Origin: Halobacillus yeomjeoni
GTDB lineage: Bacteria; Bacillota; Bacilli; Bacillales; Halobacillaceae
Assembly (NCBI RefSeq): GCF_020171525.1
Contig: NZ_JAIVAI010000001.1
Span: forward strand, 1,240,001 to 1,304,000
Length of the DNA: 64,000 nucleotides
Direction: 5' to 3'
Numbering within the stretch: position 1 is the first letter of the stretch; every line of letters begins with the position of its first letter. Under the pieces are notes generated by a model. The model was not told the DNA's origin. It did not search any database and worked only from the letters and a program-made list of their open reading frames with translations. This document shows positions 52,945-61,271 of the stretch, one piece after another. The translations under genes and the position numbers were made by a program.

Positions 52945-53898
52945 TTACACCCCTCTTTTCTTCTTACGGCCAACGCCTGATGTCAACCAAGTGTTGATGG
53001 CAGCTGCCCCAATGATAATGATCAATAACAATACAGCCGTTGCAGATGCTGTTCCGAATGATCCTAGGTTGAATGCATCACGGTATAAGTACATAACCAC
53101 AGTCATCGCTTCATCTCGGCTGAATGCGGATGAGCCTAAGAATACTGTTGGTTCTGCAAACAATTGAAGTGCACCGACAGTGGACATGAACACAGTCAGA
53201 ATGATGAAAGGCTTCAATAATGGTACAGTAATATGCATGAATTGCTGTACTTTGTTTGCACCGTCGATCGTTGCAGCTTCATACAAGTCTTTAGGAATAC
53301 TTTGAAGTCCAGCCAAGTAGATGATCGTGTTATAGCCTACCCATCTCCAAAAGACCATCAATGAGATTGCAATTTTCGCTCCCCATTCAGATGTCTTCCA
53401 GCTTACCGGATCCAGTCCGAATAAACCGATGACGTAGTTTGCAAGAGCGGTTTCGTTACTACTGAAAAACACTCCGAAAACAAGAGCTACGGCTACCATA
53501 GAAGTGATGTATGGCATAAAGATGGTAACTCTGAAGAAATTCGTAAAACGAATGACAGCCAGGTTTAAAAAGTATGCCAGTATGATTCCGACAATCAATT
53601 GTGGGGCTGTCCCCATTAAACCGATAATGACGGTATTATAAAGTGACTTCCAAAAAAGCGGATCTTGCAGTACGACTCCAAAGTTTCTGAGTCCCACAAA
53701 GTCCATTTCCCCGAGCCCGTTCCACTCCTGAAAAGCCAGAACGATGCTGAAAACCGCCGGATATAGGCCGATGAGACCAAATATGATAAAGAAAGGCGCA
53801 ACGTATAAATAACCAGAAATCATGTCTTTCGTTTTATCAGACAGTTTACTGGCTTTTGGAGCTGTTTTAGCTTGCTGCCTCTTGTGTACATTCTCCAA
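52945..53898 (-). CDS. Sugar ABC transporter permease (MalF-like)
   Basis: 317-residue permease with six membrane helices; the EAA loop is YEAATIDGANKVQQFMHITVPLLKP in pieces (about residues 207-231). The N-terminal 25 residues are cytoplasmic and basic. It is preceded by an intercistronic hairpin after the binding-protein gene. Partner of the MalG-like permease immediately downstream. Confidence 0.94.
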   Translation of the reverse strand: MENVHKRQQAKTAPKASKLSDKTKDMISGYLYVAPFFIIFGLIGLYPAVFSIVLAFQEWNGLGEMDFVGLRNFGVVLQDPLFWKSLYNTVIIGLMGTAPQLIVGIILAYFLNLAVIRFTNFFRVTIFMPYITSMVAVALVFGVFFSSNETALANYVIGLFGLDPVSWKTSEWGAKIAISLMVFWRWVGYNTIIYLAGLQSIPKDLYEAATIDGANKVQQFMHITVPLLKPFIILTVFMSTVGALQLFAEPTVFLGSSAFSRDEAMTVVMYLYRDAFNLGSFGTASATAVLLLIIIIGAAAINTWLTSGVGRKKKRGV

Positions 53899-53922
53899 CT
53901 TTTCAACCTCCTTACATAATGA

Positions 53923-53951
53923 GGGCCAGACGAGTTTCCTCTATCCGGCCC
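53923..53951 (-). terminator. Intercistronic hairpin after the binding-protein gene
   Basis: GGGCC pairs with GGCCC around a 19-base loop that contains an inner GAGG/CTC pair, in the 69-base gap between the binding-protein and permease genes. Such hairpins commonly raise the amount of binding protein relative to the permeases by partial termination or mRNA protection. Confidence 0.5.
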
Positions 53952-53967
53952 TTTTACAATGATAGAA

Positions 53968-55257
53968 TTAACGATTCACTAAGCCTTCAATACGTTTAAC
54001 AGCGTCTTTCCATTCTTTTTCAGGATCTGCTCCCTCTTGAACGTTTTTCAGTGCTGTCAAAATTTCATTGTTTACAGTTACATATTTAGGTCCTTTGTAT
54101 ACTTCAGGGATTTCTTTTGCAGCTTCTGCAAAGTATTTAGCAGTGTTCTGACCACCGAAATACTCATCAGAGTTGTTCACGAACTCTTCCATTTCATACA
54201 CAGAAGGTGCAGAAGGGAATAGACCGCTTTCAGTGAAGGACTTCAGCTGATTTTCAGGAGATAGAAGCCATTTAGAGAACTTGTAAGCTTCTTCTTCGTA
54301 TTCAGTTTCAGCAGGAATCGCAACGTAAGATCCACCCCAGTTACCAGCAAACTCACTAGGCAGCGTCGTCACACGCCATTTACCAGAACCATCAGGAGCG
54401 TTTTCCGTCATATAACCTTTCAACCAAGCTGGAGCCATTTCTACAGCGAACTCACCTTTGTTCAAAGCATTCGCCCACTCTGGAGTCCACATATCAAATT
54501 TTCCGACATATCCTTTTTCATGTAGCTTGACTGCATAATCATAAGCATCTTTAACTTCGTTACCTTCATTACCGATAAGAAGTTCGCCTTCACGGTTGAA
54601 GTAGCTCTCTTTTAAAGCATCCATATTTGCTCTGAATGCGATTTCCATGCTGTCTACCATAGGCTTACCTGTTTCATCCAATACTTGTTGAGCAGCATCT
54701 GCAAACTCATCAGGATTGGAAATCATTTCACTTACTTTATCAGGGTCTGTTGGAAGACCTGCATTTTCAAAAACATCTGTATGGAAGTACATCGCTTTAG
54801 GACCGATGTCAGTAGGAAGACCGAATAGGAACTCCCCATCCTTACCTTCAGCCATGTTCCACTTCCAGTCTAAGTATTGATCCTGGACTTCTTCCGCGCC
54901 AAGGTCATACAAGTTAACAAAACGTTCCTGCGCTTCACGGTAACGATCCAATTGGTCGACCTCGATCATCGCCAAATCAGGAGCACCTGTTCCAGCTGAA
55001 ATGGAAGTGAACAAGCTGTTGTGGTGATCTCCCAGCTCTGAACGTTTAACGTTGATTTCAACATTTGGATTATTCTCTTCATATTCTTTCGCTAACGACT
55101 CATAGTTCGTTGCTCCAAATACCCAGAAATCTAATTTTACAGTATTTTCACCAGAAGCTGATTCCTTTTCCTTGTCGTCTCCACCACTTTCGCTGTTACA
55201 AGCAAAAAGGAATGCACTTAAACTTAACATTAAGACTAAAAGCAAACTTTTTTTCAT
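53968..55257 (-). CDS. Sugar ABC transporter substrate-binding lipoprotein
   Basis: 429-residue extracellular binding protein, cluster B/family 1 (MalE-like). Signal peptide MKKSLLLVLMLSLSAFLFAC with lipobox LFAC (lipidated Cys at about residue 20), then an acidic linker and a two-lobe binding protein (KLDFWVFGATNYESL; TMIEVDQLDRY-like block). It delivers the sugar to the two permeases downstream. The ATG at 55257 follows GAGGGGG by 11 bases; a TTG at 55263 is an alternative start. Confidence 0.93.
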   Translation of the reverse strand: MKKSLLLVLMLSLSAFLFACNSESGGDDKEKESASGENTVKLDFWVFGATNYESLAKEYEENNPNVEINVKRSELGDHHNSLFTSISAGTGAPDLAMIEVDQLDRYREAQERFVNLYDLGAEEVQDQYLDWKWNMAEGKDGEFLFGLPTDIGPKAMYFHTDVFENAGLPTDPDKVSEMISNPDEFADAAQQVLDETGKPMVDSMEIAFRANMDALKESYFNREGELLIGNEGNEVKDAYDYAVKLHEKGYVGKFDMWTPEWANALNKGEFAVEMAPAWLKGYMTENAPDGSGKWRVTTLPSEFAGNWGGSYVAIPAETEYEEEAYKFSKWLLSPENQLKSFTESGLFPSAPSVYEMEEFVNNSDEYFGGQNTAKYFAEAAKEIPEVYKGPKYVTVNNEILTALKNVQEGADPEKEWKDAVKRIEGLVNR

Positions 55258-55320
55258 TTTCAAAGTTTCCCCCTCTAATAAATTGCCCCAAACATAACCC
55301 AATATCAAAAGAATTGATTC

Positions 55321-55336
55321 ACGAAACCGGTTTCGT
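55321..55336 (-). promoter_or_regulatory. LacI-type operator O1
   Basis: ACGAAACCGGTTTCGT, a perfect 16-bp palindrome of the LacI-family operator type with central CCGG. It lies about 45 bp downstream of the predicted transcription start, in the leader of the binding-protein gene. Confidence 0.85.
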
Positions 55337-55379
55337 AAAAGTTTAAAAAATATAGAACTAAGTTTGAGTTCTTAAGTAG

Positions 55380-55407
55380 ATTATAGCATTTTTGAATCCG
55401 TTTTCAA
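55380..55407 (-). promoter_or_regulatory. SigA promoter of the beta-glucoside operon
   Basis: Minus strand TTGAAA (55402-55407), a 16-bp spacer and TATAAT (55380-55385). A close SigA match, between the two LacI-type operators. Confidence 0.8.
55393..55406 (-). promoter_or_regulatory. cre-like site (CcpA) overlapping the promoter
   Basis: Minus strand TGAAAACGGATTCA matches the cre consensus TGWAANCGNTNWCA at all fixed positions but one (A for T at position 10). It covers the -35 box and most of the spacer, so CcpA binding would block transcription. Catabolite repression is inferred. Confidence 0.6.
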
Positions 55408-55450
55408 CTACTTTTTTTAATTTTCAACACATTGGACTCTTTTTTTAAGT

Positions 55451-55460
55451 AAACCGGTTT
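55451..55460 (-). promoter_or_regulatory. LacI-type operator O2
   Basis: AAACCGGTTT, a perfect 10-bp palindrome sharing the core of O1, about 45 bp upstream of the -35 box. Centre-to-centre distance to O1 is 127 bp, close to twelve helical turns, which suits DNA looping by a tetrameric or paired repressor. Confidence 0.65.
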
Positions 55461-55590
55461 CTCTTTCTTCATTATAAAGATTGCATTGAAAACAGTTATA
55501 CCTTTCTGTTCATTTTACTATTTCCAATTGGATAACAGGGCTTACTCAGCTGGAACTCCACTATGTTTCTACTTGTAATAACCAAATTTT

Positions 55591-55628
55591 AAAAAAGACC
55601 TGAGCCACAGATAGACTCAGGTCTTTTT
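55591..55628 (-). terminator. Terminator of the dapF-yjbQ operon
   Basis: On the minus strand AAAGACCTGAGTC pairs with GACTCAGGTCTTT-like sequence (AAAAAGACCTGAG/CTCAGGTCTTTTT). T-runs on both sides. The rest of the 55258-55631 gap holds the sugar operon promoter and operators. Confidence 0.88.
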
Positions 55629-55631
55629 CTT

Positions 55632-56030
55632 CTATTGTAAAATCATCGCTTTGAACTTACGGTTTCTAGGACCATCGAACTCACAAAAGTATAACCCCTG
55701 CCACGTGCCGAGAACGAGACGTCCATCTTCGATCATTAACGTCTGGGAATGACCGACTGTACTTGTTTTCATATGAGCGGCTGTGTTCCCTTCAGCATGA
55801 CGATCCTCTGAATGATCCCAAGGGTAAACCTCTGAAAACCTGCGCAGCATATCTGTTTTCACATCAGGATCTGCGTTTTCGTTCACTGTAAAACCCGCCG
55901 TCGTATGCATGGAAGAGACGACGACCGCTCCTTCTTGTACCCCCAGCTCAGTAATCCATTGCTGTACTTGCGAGGTCACATCAATCATTTGATCGTGTCG
56001 TTCTGTTTTAATAGTAAAGGTTGTAATCAA
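55632..56030 (-). CDS. YjbQ/UPF0047 family protein
   Basis: 132 residues of the YjbQ family (secondary thiamine-phosphate synthase-like). Visible: [24 protein letters not shown] in pieces, [18 protein letters not shown] and [17 protein letters not shown], the conserved His/Glu metal-like cluster. A weak thiamine-phosphate synthase activity is reported for the family; the true role is unclear. The start overlaps the dapF stop by four bases (ATGA), so translation is coupled. Confidence 0.92.
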   Translation of the reverse strand: MITTFTIKTERHDQMIDVTSQVQQWITELGVQEGAVVVSSMHTTAGFTVNENADPDVKTDMLRRFSEVYPWDHSEDRHAEGNTAAHMKTSTVGHSQTLMIEDGRLVLGTWQGLYFCEFDGPRNRKFKAMILQ

Positions 56031-57004
56031 ATTGATTCACTCCTTACCTGTGAAGATGCGTATTCTTTCAGTTTTTCATACTTCTCATTTTCATCGGTGA
56101 AGAAATGTTTTTCGTGTAGTTCAAATTCGGTACATTCACTATTAACAGTCACCTTTGATTCGTAGACATTCGTTCCATTCCCTCGAAGTTGGATACGGAA
56201 GCCTTCATCTTTCTTCTCCACTACACAGTTGACAAGTCCACCTTTATTCATGACCACGATAGGGACACCCACTTCATTCGGGCCTAAAATCGTGGATACC
56301 AGTGAAGAAGCGGACATAGCCGTACCGCAGGCATTAGTCAGCCCCACACCGCGCTCATAGGTTTGAACAAATATTTTATTGGAATCCATGACTTTTACGA
56401 AACTTACGTTCACTCCGCGTGGAAATAATTCAGGGATTGCATTCGCTTTCTGCCCTGCAATCTTCAACTCTCTTTGGTCGATATGATCGACGATGGAAAC
56501 CACATGTGGGTTTGGAACGCTTAAAGCAGTAAAGGTCCGGTTCGTAGAAAGCTCCGGTATAGATACATCGATGGCTTCTTTATCCTTCACATTCATAGGA
56601 AGACTTGAGGGAGCAAACGAAACAGGTTCAATTGCCACCGCAAACGTGTCCACCCCCGGGAAGATTTCTTTGACTTGGCTGACATCTAATACGGCCTCTT
56701 TTGTTTCAATGGCAATCTCTTTTTCACCCAGGGCATCAATCATATGTCTAGCAACACATCTTAAGCCGTTGCCACACATCTCCGCTTCCGTCCCATCTGA
56801 ATTGAACATACGCATTTGGGCTTCAGCTTTTTCACTAGGCAGGACGAATAAAACTCCATCCGAACCGATACCGTGTTCTCTGTCGCACAAAAGCCTAGAA
56901 ATGTCTTTTCTTTGTTTCTCACTTAATGAAAGAGGGTTTTTGATTTCATCGATCAAAATGAAGTCGTTCCCTGATCCGTGACATTTAATGAAAGGTATTT
57001 CCAT
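56027..57004 (-). CDS. dapF: Diaminopimelate epimerase
   Basis: Converts LL- to meso-diaminopimelate for lysine and peptidoglycan synthesis. 325 residues; both active-site cysteines are visible in [12 protein letters not shown] and [23 protein letters not shown] at the N-terminus is typical. About 40 residues of charged helix extend beyond the usual end ([15 protein letters not shown] in part), as in several Bacillaceae. The ATG at 57004 follows GAGGAGG; an upstream in-frame ATG at 57040 is less likely. Confidence 0.95.
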   Translation of the reverse strand: MEIPFIKCHGSGNDFILIDEIKNPLSLSEKQRKDISRLLCDREHGIGSDGVLFVLPSEKAEAQMRMFNSDGTEAEMCGNGLRCVARHMIDALGEKEIAIETKEAVLDVSQVKEIFPGVDTFAVAIEPVSFAPSSLPMNVKDKEAIDVSIPELSTNRTFTALSVPNPHVVSIVDHIDQRELKIAGQKANAIPELFPRGVNVSFVKVMDSNKIFVQTYERGVGLTNACGTAMSASSLVSTILGPNEVGVPIVVMNKGGLVNCVVEKKDEGFRIQLRGNGTNVYESKVTVNSECTEFELHEKHFFTDENEKYEKLKEYASSQVRSESI

Positions 57005-57195
57005 GACCTCTCCTCCTCGGTAGCTGTTTCCATTTATCATAGCATAGAAATAAGCGAATTTTGAGGGTTGTATGATTGTTTAAAAAAGTTCACATTTTCA
57101 TAATATTCAAGTTGTGAAAACTTTCCATAAGTCCTGAAATCAAGCATGACAGTCGTCTTCCTGGCCCCCTCGTTTCGAAAAATCATTAGTTATTC

Positions 57196-57212
57196 TTAAT
57201 ACCTGGTATTAA
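57196..57212 (+). promoter_or_regulatory. FapR-like operator upstream of the desaturase
   Basis: TTAATACCTGGTATTAA is a perfect inverted repeat around one base and resembles the 17-bp FapR site as I remember it (TTAGTACCTGATACTAA type). It ends seven bases before the -35 box. FapR controls membrane lipid synthesis in Bacillus by sensing malonyl-CoA. Confidence 0.65.
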
Positions 57213-57218
57213 TTTGCA

Positions 57219-57247
57219 TTGACACATGTATATAAACACTCTACGAT
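57219..57247 (+). promoter_or_regulatory. SigA promoter of the desaturase gene
   Basis: TTGACA, a 17-bp spacer, TACGAT. A consensus -35 with a fair -10, leaving a leader of about 60 bases. The rest of the 57005-57314 gap shows no other feature besides the operator and an ACCGGTTTCGT half-site at 57290. Confidence 0.75.
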
Positions 57248-57314
57248 AAGACAAGATAGATGTTATAGGAACCGTTTGATTCACCATCGACCGGTTTCGT
57301 GAAAGGAGAAAGAT

Positions 57315-58388
57315 ATGGAAGATTTACATTCATTTGGCTGGTATGCTAAACGTGTCGCAAAATATATGCCAGAAGGTGTTTTCAAACCTGTCCCAGCGAG
57401 ACTATGGGGAGGGCTCGCTTACCTTCTAATCGTCATCGCCGGATTTTTGACGATTGGATTCTCAGATTGGAATCCACTGCTTTATATACCGATTTCTATT
57501 GTATTAGGAGCTAGTTTCGCCGGCATGGGATTCTTAGGACATGAAATCCTTCACGGAACGGTCATCAAACAGCCCTTACTCCGTGATATTTTAGGTGCCA
57601 TTGCTTTCTGGCCATTGAGTACTGGACCGAAATTATGGAGAAAGTGGCACAACTTGAACCACCACATCCACACACAGCATGATGAGAAAGATCCAGATTC
57701 ATGGCCGACCATTGAAAAAATCAAGAAGATGAAAATTTTCCAATGGATTTACAAGCTTCCGTTTTTTGTTCGTGCATTCTTTGGCTTTGCATCGTTGTCA
57801 TTCCAATTCACTGCACATTCACTGCACATGTTCTTTTTGTTCGTAACAGACTTCAAAAAGAAAAAACAACCCGAAGTTTGGATGCAAACCATTATGCCGT
57901 GGGCAAGCTGGATTGGTCTTCTTTTCATTGTCGGTTTTGGAAAGTGGGTATTCATGTTCTTGATTCCACTGATTATTGCCAACATGATTGTTATGGGATA
58001 CATTTCTACCAACCACCGTTTGAACCCATTGGTTCCTGTCAATGATCCTCTGGCTAACAGTCTGACGGTTACGGTTCCGAAGTGGGTCGATGTCATCCAT
58101 TTCAATTTCTCATACCATACCGAACACCACCTGTTCCCTGGCATGAGCCCTAAACACTATCCTTTAGTAAAAGAAAAAATTAAGGAAATGTGGCCTGAGC
58201 GGTACCATGAAATGCCGATGGGGCGTGCCTTAAAAGCCTTGTGGCAGACTCCGCGTGTTTACTCTAGTGAACAGACGGAACTTGTCGACCCTAAGAAAGG
58301 TTCGCTCTATGGTTCATTAGGGAATGGACTGAATCCTAAGAATATAAAAATCAAAGTCGATCGTCATAAAAGTCAGTCTCAATCCTAG
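57315..58388 (+). CDS. Membrane acyl-lipid fatty acid desaturase
   Basis: 357 residues with four to five membrane helices and the three His boxes of the desaturase family: GHEILHG (about residues 77-83), HNLNHHIHTQHDE (about 115-127) and HTEHHLFPG (about 268-276). It uses O2 and a diiron site to insert a double bond in membrane lipid acyl chains, adjusting fluidity. B. subtilis Des has the same form, but there DesK/DesR control it; no such pair is seen here. GAAAGGAGAAAG ribosome site. Confidence 0.93.
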   Translation: MEDLHSFGWYAKRVAKYMPEGVFKPVPARLWGGLAYLLIVIAGFLTIGFSDWNPLLYIPISIVLGASFAGMGFLGHEILHGTVIKQPLLRDILGAIAFWPLSTGPKLWRKWHNLNHHIHTQHDEKDPDSWPTIEKIKKMKIFQWIYKLPFFVRAFFGFASLSFQFTAHSLHMFFLFVTDFKKKKQPEVWMQTIMPWASWIGLLFIVGFGKWVFMFLIPLIIANMIVMGYISTNHRLNPLVPVNDPLANSLTVTVPKWVDVIHFNFSYHTEHHLFPGMSPKHYPLVKEKIKEMWPERYHEMPMGRALKALWQTPRVYSSEQTELVDPKKGSLYGSLGNGLNPKNIKIKVDRHKSQSQS

Positions 58389-58407
58389 ACAAGACGATAA
58401 ATAAGAC

Positions 58408-58446
58408 AAAAAGCCGGTCCTATTCGATATAGGACCGGCTTTTTCA
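58408..58446. terminator. Terminator of the desaturase gene
   Basis: AAAAAGCCGGTCCTAT pairs with ATAGGACCGGCTTTTT; symmetric, so also usable from the right. Confidence 0.93.
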
Positions 58447-58518
58447 TATTAATTCAGTTCATCTTGTAATTTTTGTGAGGCTGAAACCCCTGCAAACATC
58501 CACTCTCTTATTGAATGT

Positions 58519-59487
58519 TCAATCCATTGTAATTACAACATTCCCCTTTTTGTGTCCCTGATCAACGTAAAGATGAGCTTCCCTGATTTGGTCTAATGGA
58601 TATTTACGATCGATGACCACTTTTATTTTTCCCTCTTCAATCAAGCCTCTCAAAAACTCTAAATCTACCTTCTTTTCGCCGGCTATTCCACCAATGACTT
58701 TCTTGTCTCCGACTTTAGAAGTCCAAATCATCTGTAAAACCTCAGGGAAATCGAAGACCGCTACCACATACTTCCCATGTTCCTTCAACGAACACCTGCA
58801 CTGTTTGAAAGATGTTTTTCCTAAAGTATCAAAGATAATGTCATAGGTTTTTCCGTTATTCGTAAAATCTTCTTCCTTATAATCGATGACCTCATCTGCA
58901 CCGAGTGATTTTACCAACTCCACATTCACATTGCTGCAGACGCCGGTCACTTCAGCTCCGTAGTACTTGGCCAATTGGATTGCATAAGTCCCTACACTTC
59001 CTGATGCACCATAGACAAGAATCTTCTTTCCTTCACTAATTGCACCTTTTCTCAAGAAATCAAGAGCCGACATCGCTCCAAATGGAACGGCAGCTGCTTC
59101 TTCAAAGTTTATACTCTTCGGCCTATGTGCCACTGATCTAGATTCTTTGACAGTGATGTATTCCCTGTACGTACCTTTACCGCAAAATCCATACACCTCA
59201 TCGCCTGCCTTGAATTTCGTCACTTCTTTTCCAACCGCCTCGATAACACCTGAAAAATCCATCCCTAATATCTTTTTTCTAGGCTTTCTCAATCCGATTA
59301 CCATTTTAGATACAGGCCAGAGAGGTAAAGACTGTTTCGTCCCTCTCCTTATCCTTGAATCACCTGATGAAACGGTAATGGCCTGAACTTTAATCAATAG
59401 TTCATCCTCTTTGATCTCAGGCTTATCCATTTCTACTAATTCAAGAACTTCCGGCGCACCATACTTCTCACATATAATGCCTCTCAT
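58519..59487 (-). CDS. MDR-family NAD(P)-dependent oxidoreductase (quinone reductase-like)
   Basis: 322 residues of the medium-chain dehydrogenase superfamily: GroES-like N-terminal part (LLIKVQAITVSSGDSRIRRG), the GMDFSGVIEAVGKEV region and the nucleotide-binding VYGASGSVGTYAIQLAKYYGAEVTGVCS in pieces. The catalytic zinc ligands of alcohol dehydrogenases are not present, which points to the quinone oxidoreductase or zeta-crystallin branch. The ATG at 59487 follows GAGGAGG. Substrate unknown. Confidence 0.88.
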   Translation of the reverse strand: MRGIICEKYGAPEVLELVEMDKPEIKEDELLIKVQAITVSSGDSRIRRGTKQSLPLWPVSKMVIGLRKPRKKILGMDFSGVIEAVGKEVTKFKAGDEVYGFCGKGTYREYITVKESRSVAHRPKSINFEEAAAVPFGAMSALDFLRKGAISEGKKILVYGASGSVGTYAIQLAKYYGAEVTGVCSNVNVELVKSLGADEVIDYKEEDFTNNGKTYDIIFDTLGKTSFKQCRCSLKEHGKYVVAVFDFPEVLQMIWTSKVGDKKVIGGIAGEKKVDLEFLRGLIEEGKIKVVIDRKYPLDQIREAHLYVDQGHKKGNVVITMD

Positions 59488-59639
59488 AGATCTCCTCCTC
59501 AATCACTTAGTCCGTTGAAACAGGAGCTTTTTATTCATCATACCTCATCCTATGTAAAGAGTGACTATATATTTTTACAGCTTTCATGATTTTAATGATA
59601 TTCTTTTTTTAGTGTTCGAAATTCAAGGTTTATTACAGC

Positions 59640-59671
59640 AAAAAAAGGCTGCTGCACAAGGCAGCAACCTT
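59640..59671 (-). terminator. Terminator of the leu-ilvA operon
   Basis: On the minus strand GGTTGCTGC-CTTGT-GCAGCAGCC is followed by TTTTTTT, ending the branched-chain operon after ilvA. Confidence 0.9.
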
Positions 59672-59679
59672 CTTCATAT

Positions 59680-60642
59680 TCAAGCAATTCCTACGTTTTT
59701 CGGATGAGCCAGCTTGCGGATGGCAGCCAAGCGGGATATATCCATATTCCCTCCGCTCAACACGACTCCGCATTTTTGTTTATTCATATTGGGACTTACA
59801 CTTAACAGCCCGGCAAGGGCGGTAGCACCGGCTCCTTCCACAAGTGTCTTCTCCCGTTCCAATAAAAGCAGCATGGCTGTAGCAATTTCGAATTCATCGA
59901 CAGTGATGACCTGATCCACATATTTCTGAATGTAAGGGAACGTTAAATTCCCTTTTTCTTTGACGGCAATCCCATCGGCAATCGTCGAAACAGACTTCAA
60001 TTTCTCAGGACCTTTTTTATACAATGCATTGTACGTCGATGCGGCTTTCGCAGACTGTACACCGATGATTTTGATGCCGGGCTTCAATTGCTTAGCAGCA
60101 AAAGCAACACCGCTGATCAGCCCGCCACCTCCAATCGGAACAAACAAGGTATCAAGGTCTGGCTGCTGTTCCAGCATTTCCACTGCGACCGTCGCCTGAC
60201 CTGCCATAACGGTGTAATCGTCAAACGGGTGAAGGAAGGTTGCGCCTGTCAGTCTCTGCTCTCTAAGAGCGGACTGGTAAGCTTCCTGGAATGATTCTCC
60301 TGTCAGTACGACTCTCGCACCATAGCCTTCTGTCGCTTCAACTTTCGCTTTAGGAGTAGCCTCCGGCATGAAAATTTTCGCCTGGATCCCTTTTTTCGTT
60401 GCAGCTAGGGCGACACCCTGGGCATGATTTCCGGCGGAAGCGGCAATGACACCACGCTGCCCTTCTTCCTCCGTTAAACTTGCTACTTTATAGGAGGCTC
60501 CCCTTACTTTGAATGCACCTGTCTTCTGCTCGTTCTCCATTTTCATAAAGACTTCCTGGCCACTCAACTGGTTGAAAGTCGTCGATGTTTCCAGAGATGT
60601 ACGGTGCACCACCTCTTCCAACTGATTATGTGCGTCCATCAC
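59680..60642 (-). CDS. ilvA: Threonine deaminase, short form without ACT domain
   Basis: PLP-dependent threonine ammonia-lyase making 2-oxobutyrate for isoleucine. 320 residues: PLP Lys in TGAFKVRGA (about residue 45), SAGNHAQG (about 69-76), the GGGGLISG phosphate loop (about 172-179) and SGGNMD near the end. It lacks the C-terminal ACT-like regulatory domain of biosynthetic IlvA, so isoleucine feedback by that domain is not possible. At the end of the leu operon, 11 bases from leuD, so it is likely the biosynthetic enzyme; a catabolic TdcB-type role or serine deamination is the alternative. Confidence 0.85.
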   Translation of the reverse strand: MMDAHNQLEEVVHRTSLETSTTFNQLSGQEVFMKMENEQKTGAFKVRGASYKVASLTEEEGQRGVIAASAGNHAQGVALAATKKGIQAKIFMPEATPKAKVEATEGYGARVVLTGESFQEAYQSALREQRLTGATFLHPFDDYTVMAGQATVAVEMLEQQPDLDTLFVPIGGGGLISGVAFAAKQLKPGIKIIGVQSAKAASTYNALYKKGPEKLKSVSTIADGIAVKEKGNLTFPYIQKYVDQVITVDEFEIATAMLLLLEREKTLVEGAGATALAGLLSVSPNMNKQKCGVVLSGGNMDISRLAAIRKLAHPKNVGIA

Positions 60643-60653
60643 TTTAGCTAGCG

Positions 60654-61271
60654 TTAAGAAATCCCCAACGTCTTCACTCCTTTTTCATAGTTTTTTTCAA
60701 ATTGATCGATTTCTTCTTCATAAGTCAATGTCACTGCAATCTCATCCCATCCGTTCAACAGCATTTCTTTATGATAGGACTGGATATCGAAAGAAACTTC
60801 CGACTCACCATCAGACACGATTTGTTTTTCCAAATCGACCTCGAGGTGATAAGGAAGACTGCTCGATTTTTCCATCATTCTGTTGACCACTTCATTCGGG
60901 AGTTCGATCGGTAGAATGCCATTTTTAAAACAGTTATTGTAAAAGATATCAGCAAAACTAGGGGCGATGACTACACGGAATCCATAATCTTCAATTGCCC
61001 ACGGAGCATGCTCCCGGGAAGATCCACAGCCGAAATTTTCACCGCCGACCAAAATGGAAGCCGACTGGTATTTAGGGTCATTCAGAGAGAAGTCCTCTCT
61101 TATGCTTCCATCATCATGAAAGCGCCAATGATAAAAAAGAAATTGTCCGAATCCTTTACGCTCGATTCGTTTCAGGAATTGCTTCGGAATGATCTGGTCT
61201 GTATCCACATTCGTACGGTTCAGTGGATAGACAAGACCCTTGTGATATTTCAATGGTTCCATCTCATCCAC
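60654..61271 (-). CDS. leuD: 3-isopropylmalate dehydratase small subunit
   Basis: 205 residues. Swivel domain of isopropylmalate isomerase: [17 protein letters not shown] at the N-terminus, [18 protein letters not shown], and [17 protein letters not shown]. Works with LeuC to convert 2- to 3-isopropylmalate. Its start overlaps the leuC end by eight bases. Confidence 0.97.
   Translation of the reverse strand: MDEMEPLKYHKGLVYPLNRTNVDTDQIIPKQFLKRIERKGFGQFLFYHWRFHDDGSIREDFSLNDPKYQSASILVGGENFGCGSSREHAPWAIEDYGFRVVIAPSFADIFYNNCFKNGILPIELPNEVVNRMMEKSSSLPYHLEVDLEKQIVSDGESEVSFDIQSYHKEMLLNGWDEIAVTLTYEEEIDQFEKNYEKGVKTLGIS

Noticed and set aside
57287-57300. An ACCGGTTTCGT half-site resembling the sugar operon operator, before the desaturase.
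   Set aside because: Only half of the palindrome is present; it may be chance.
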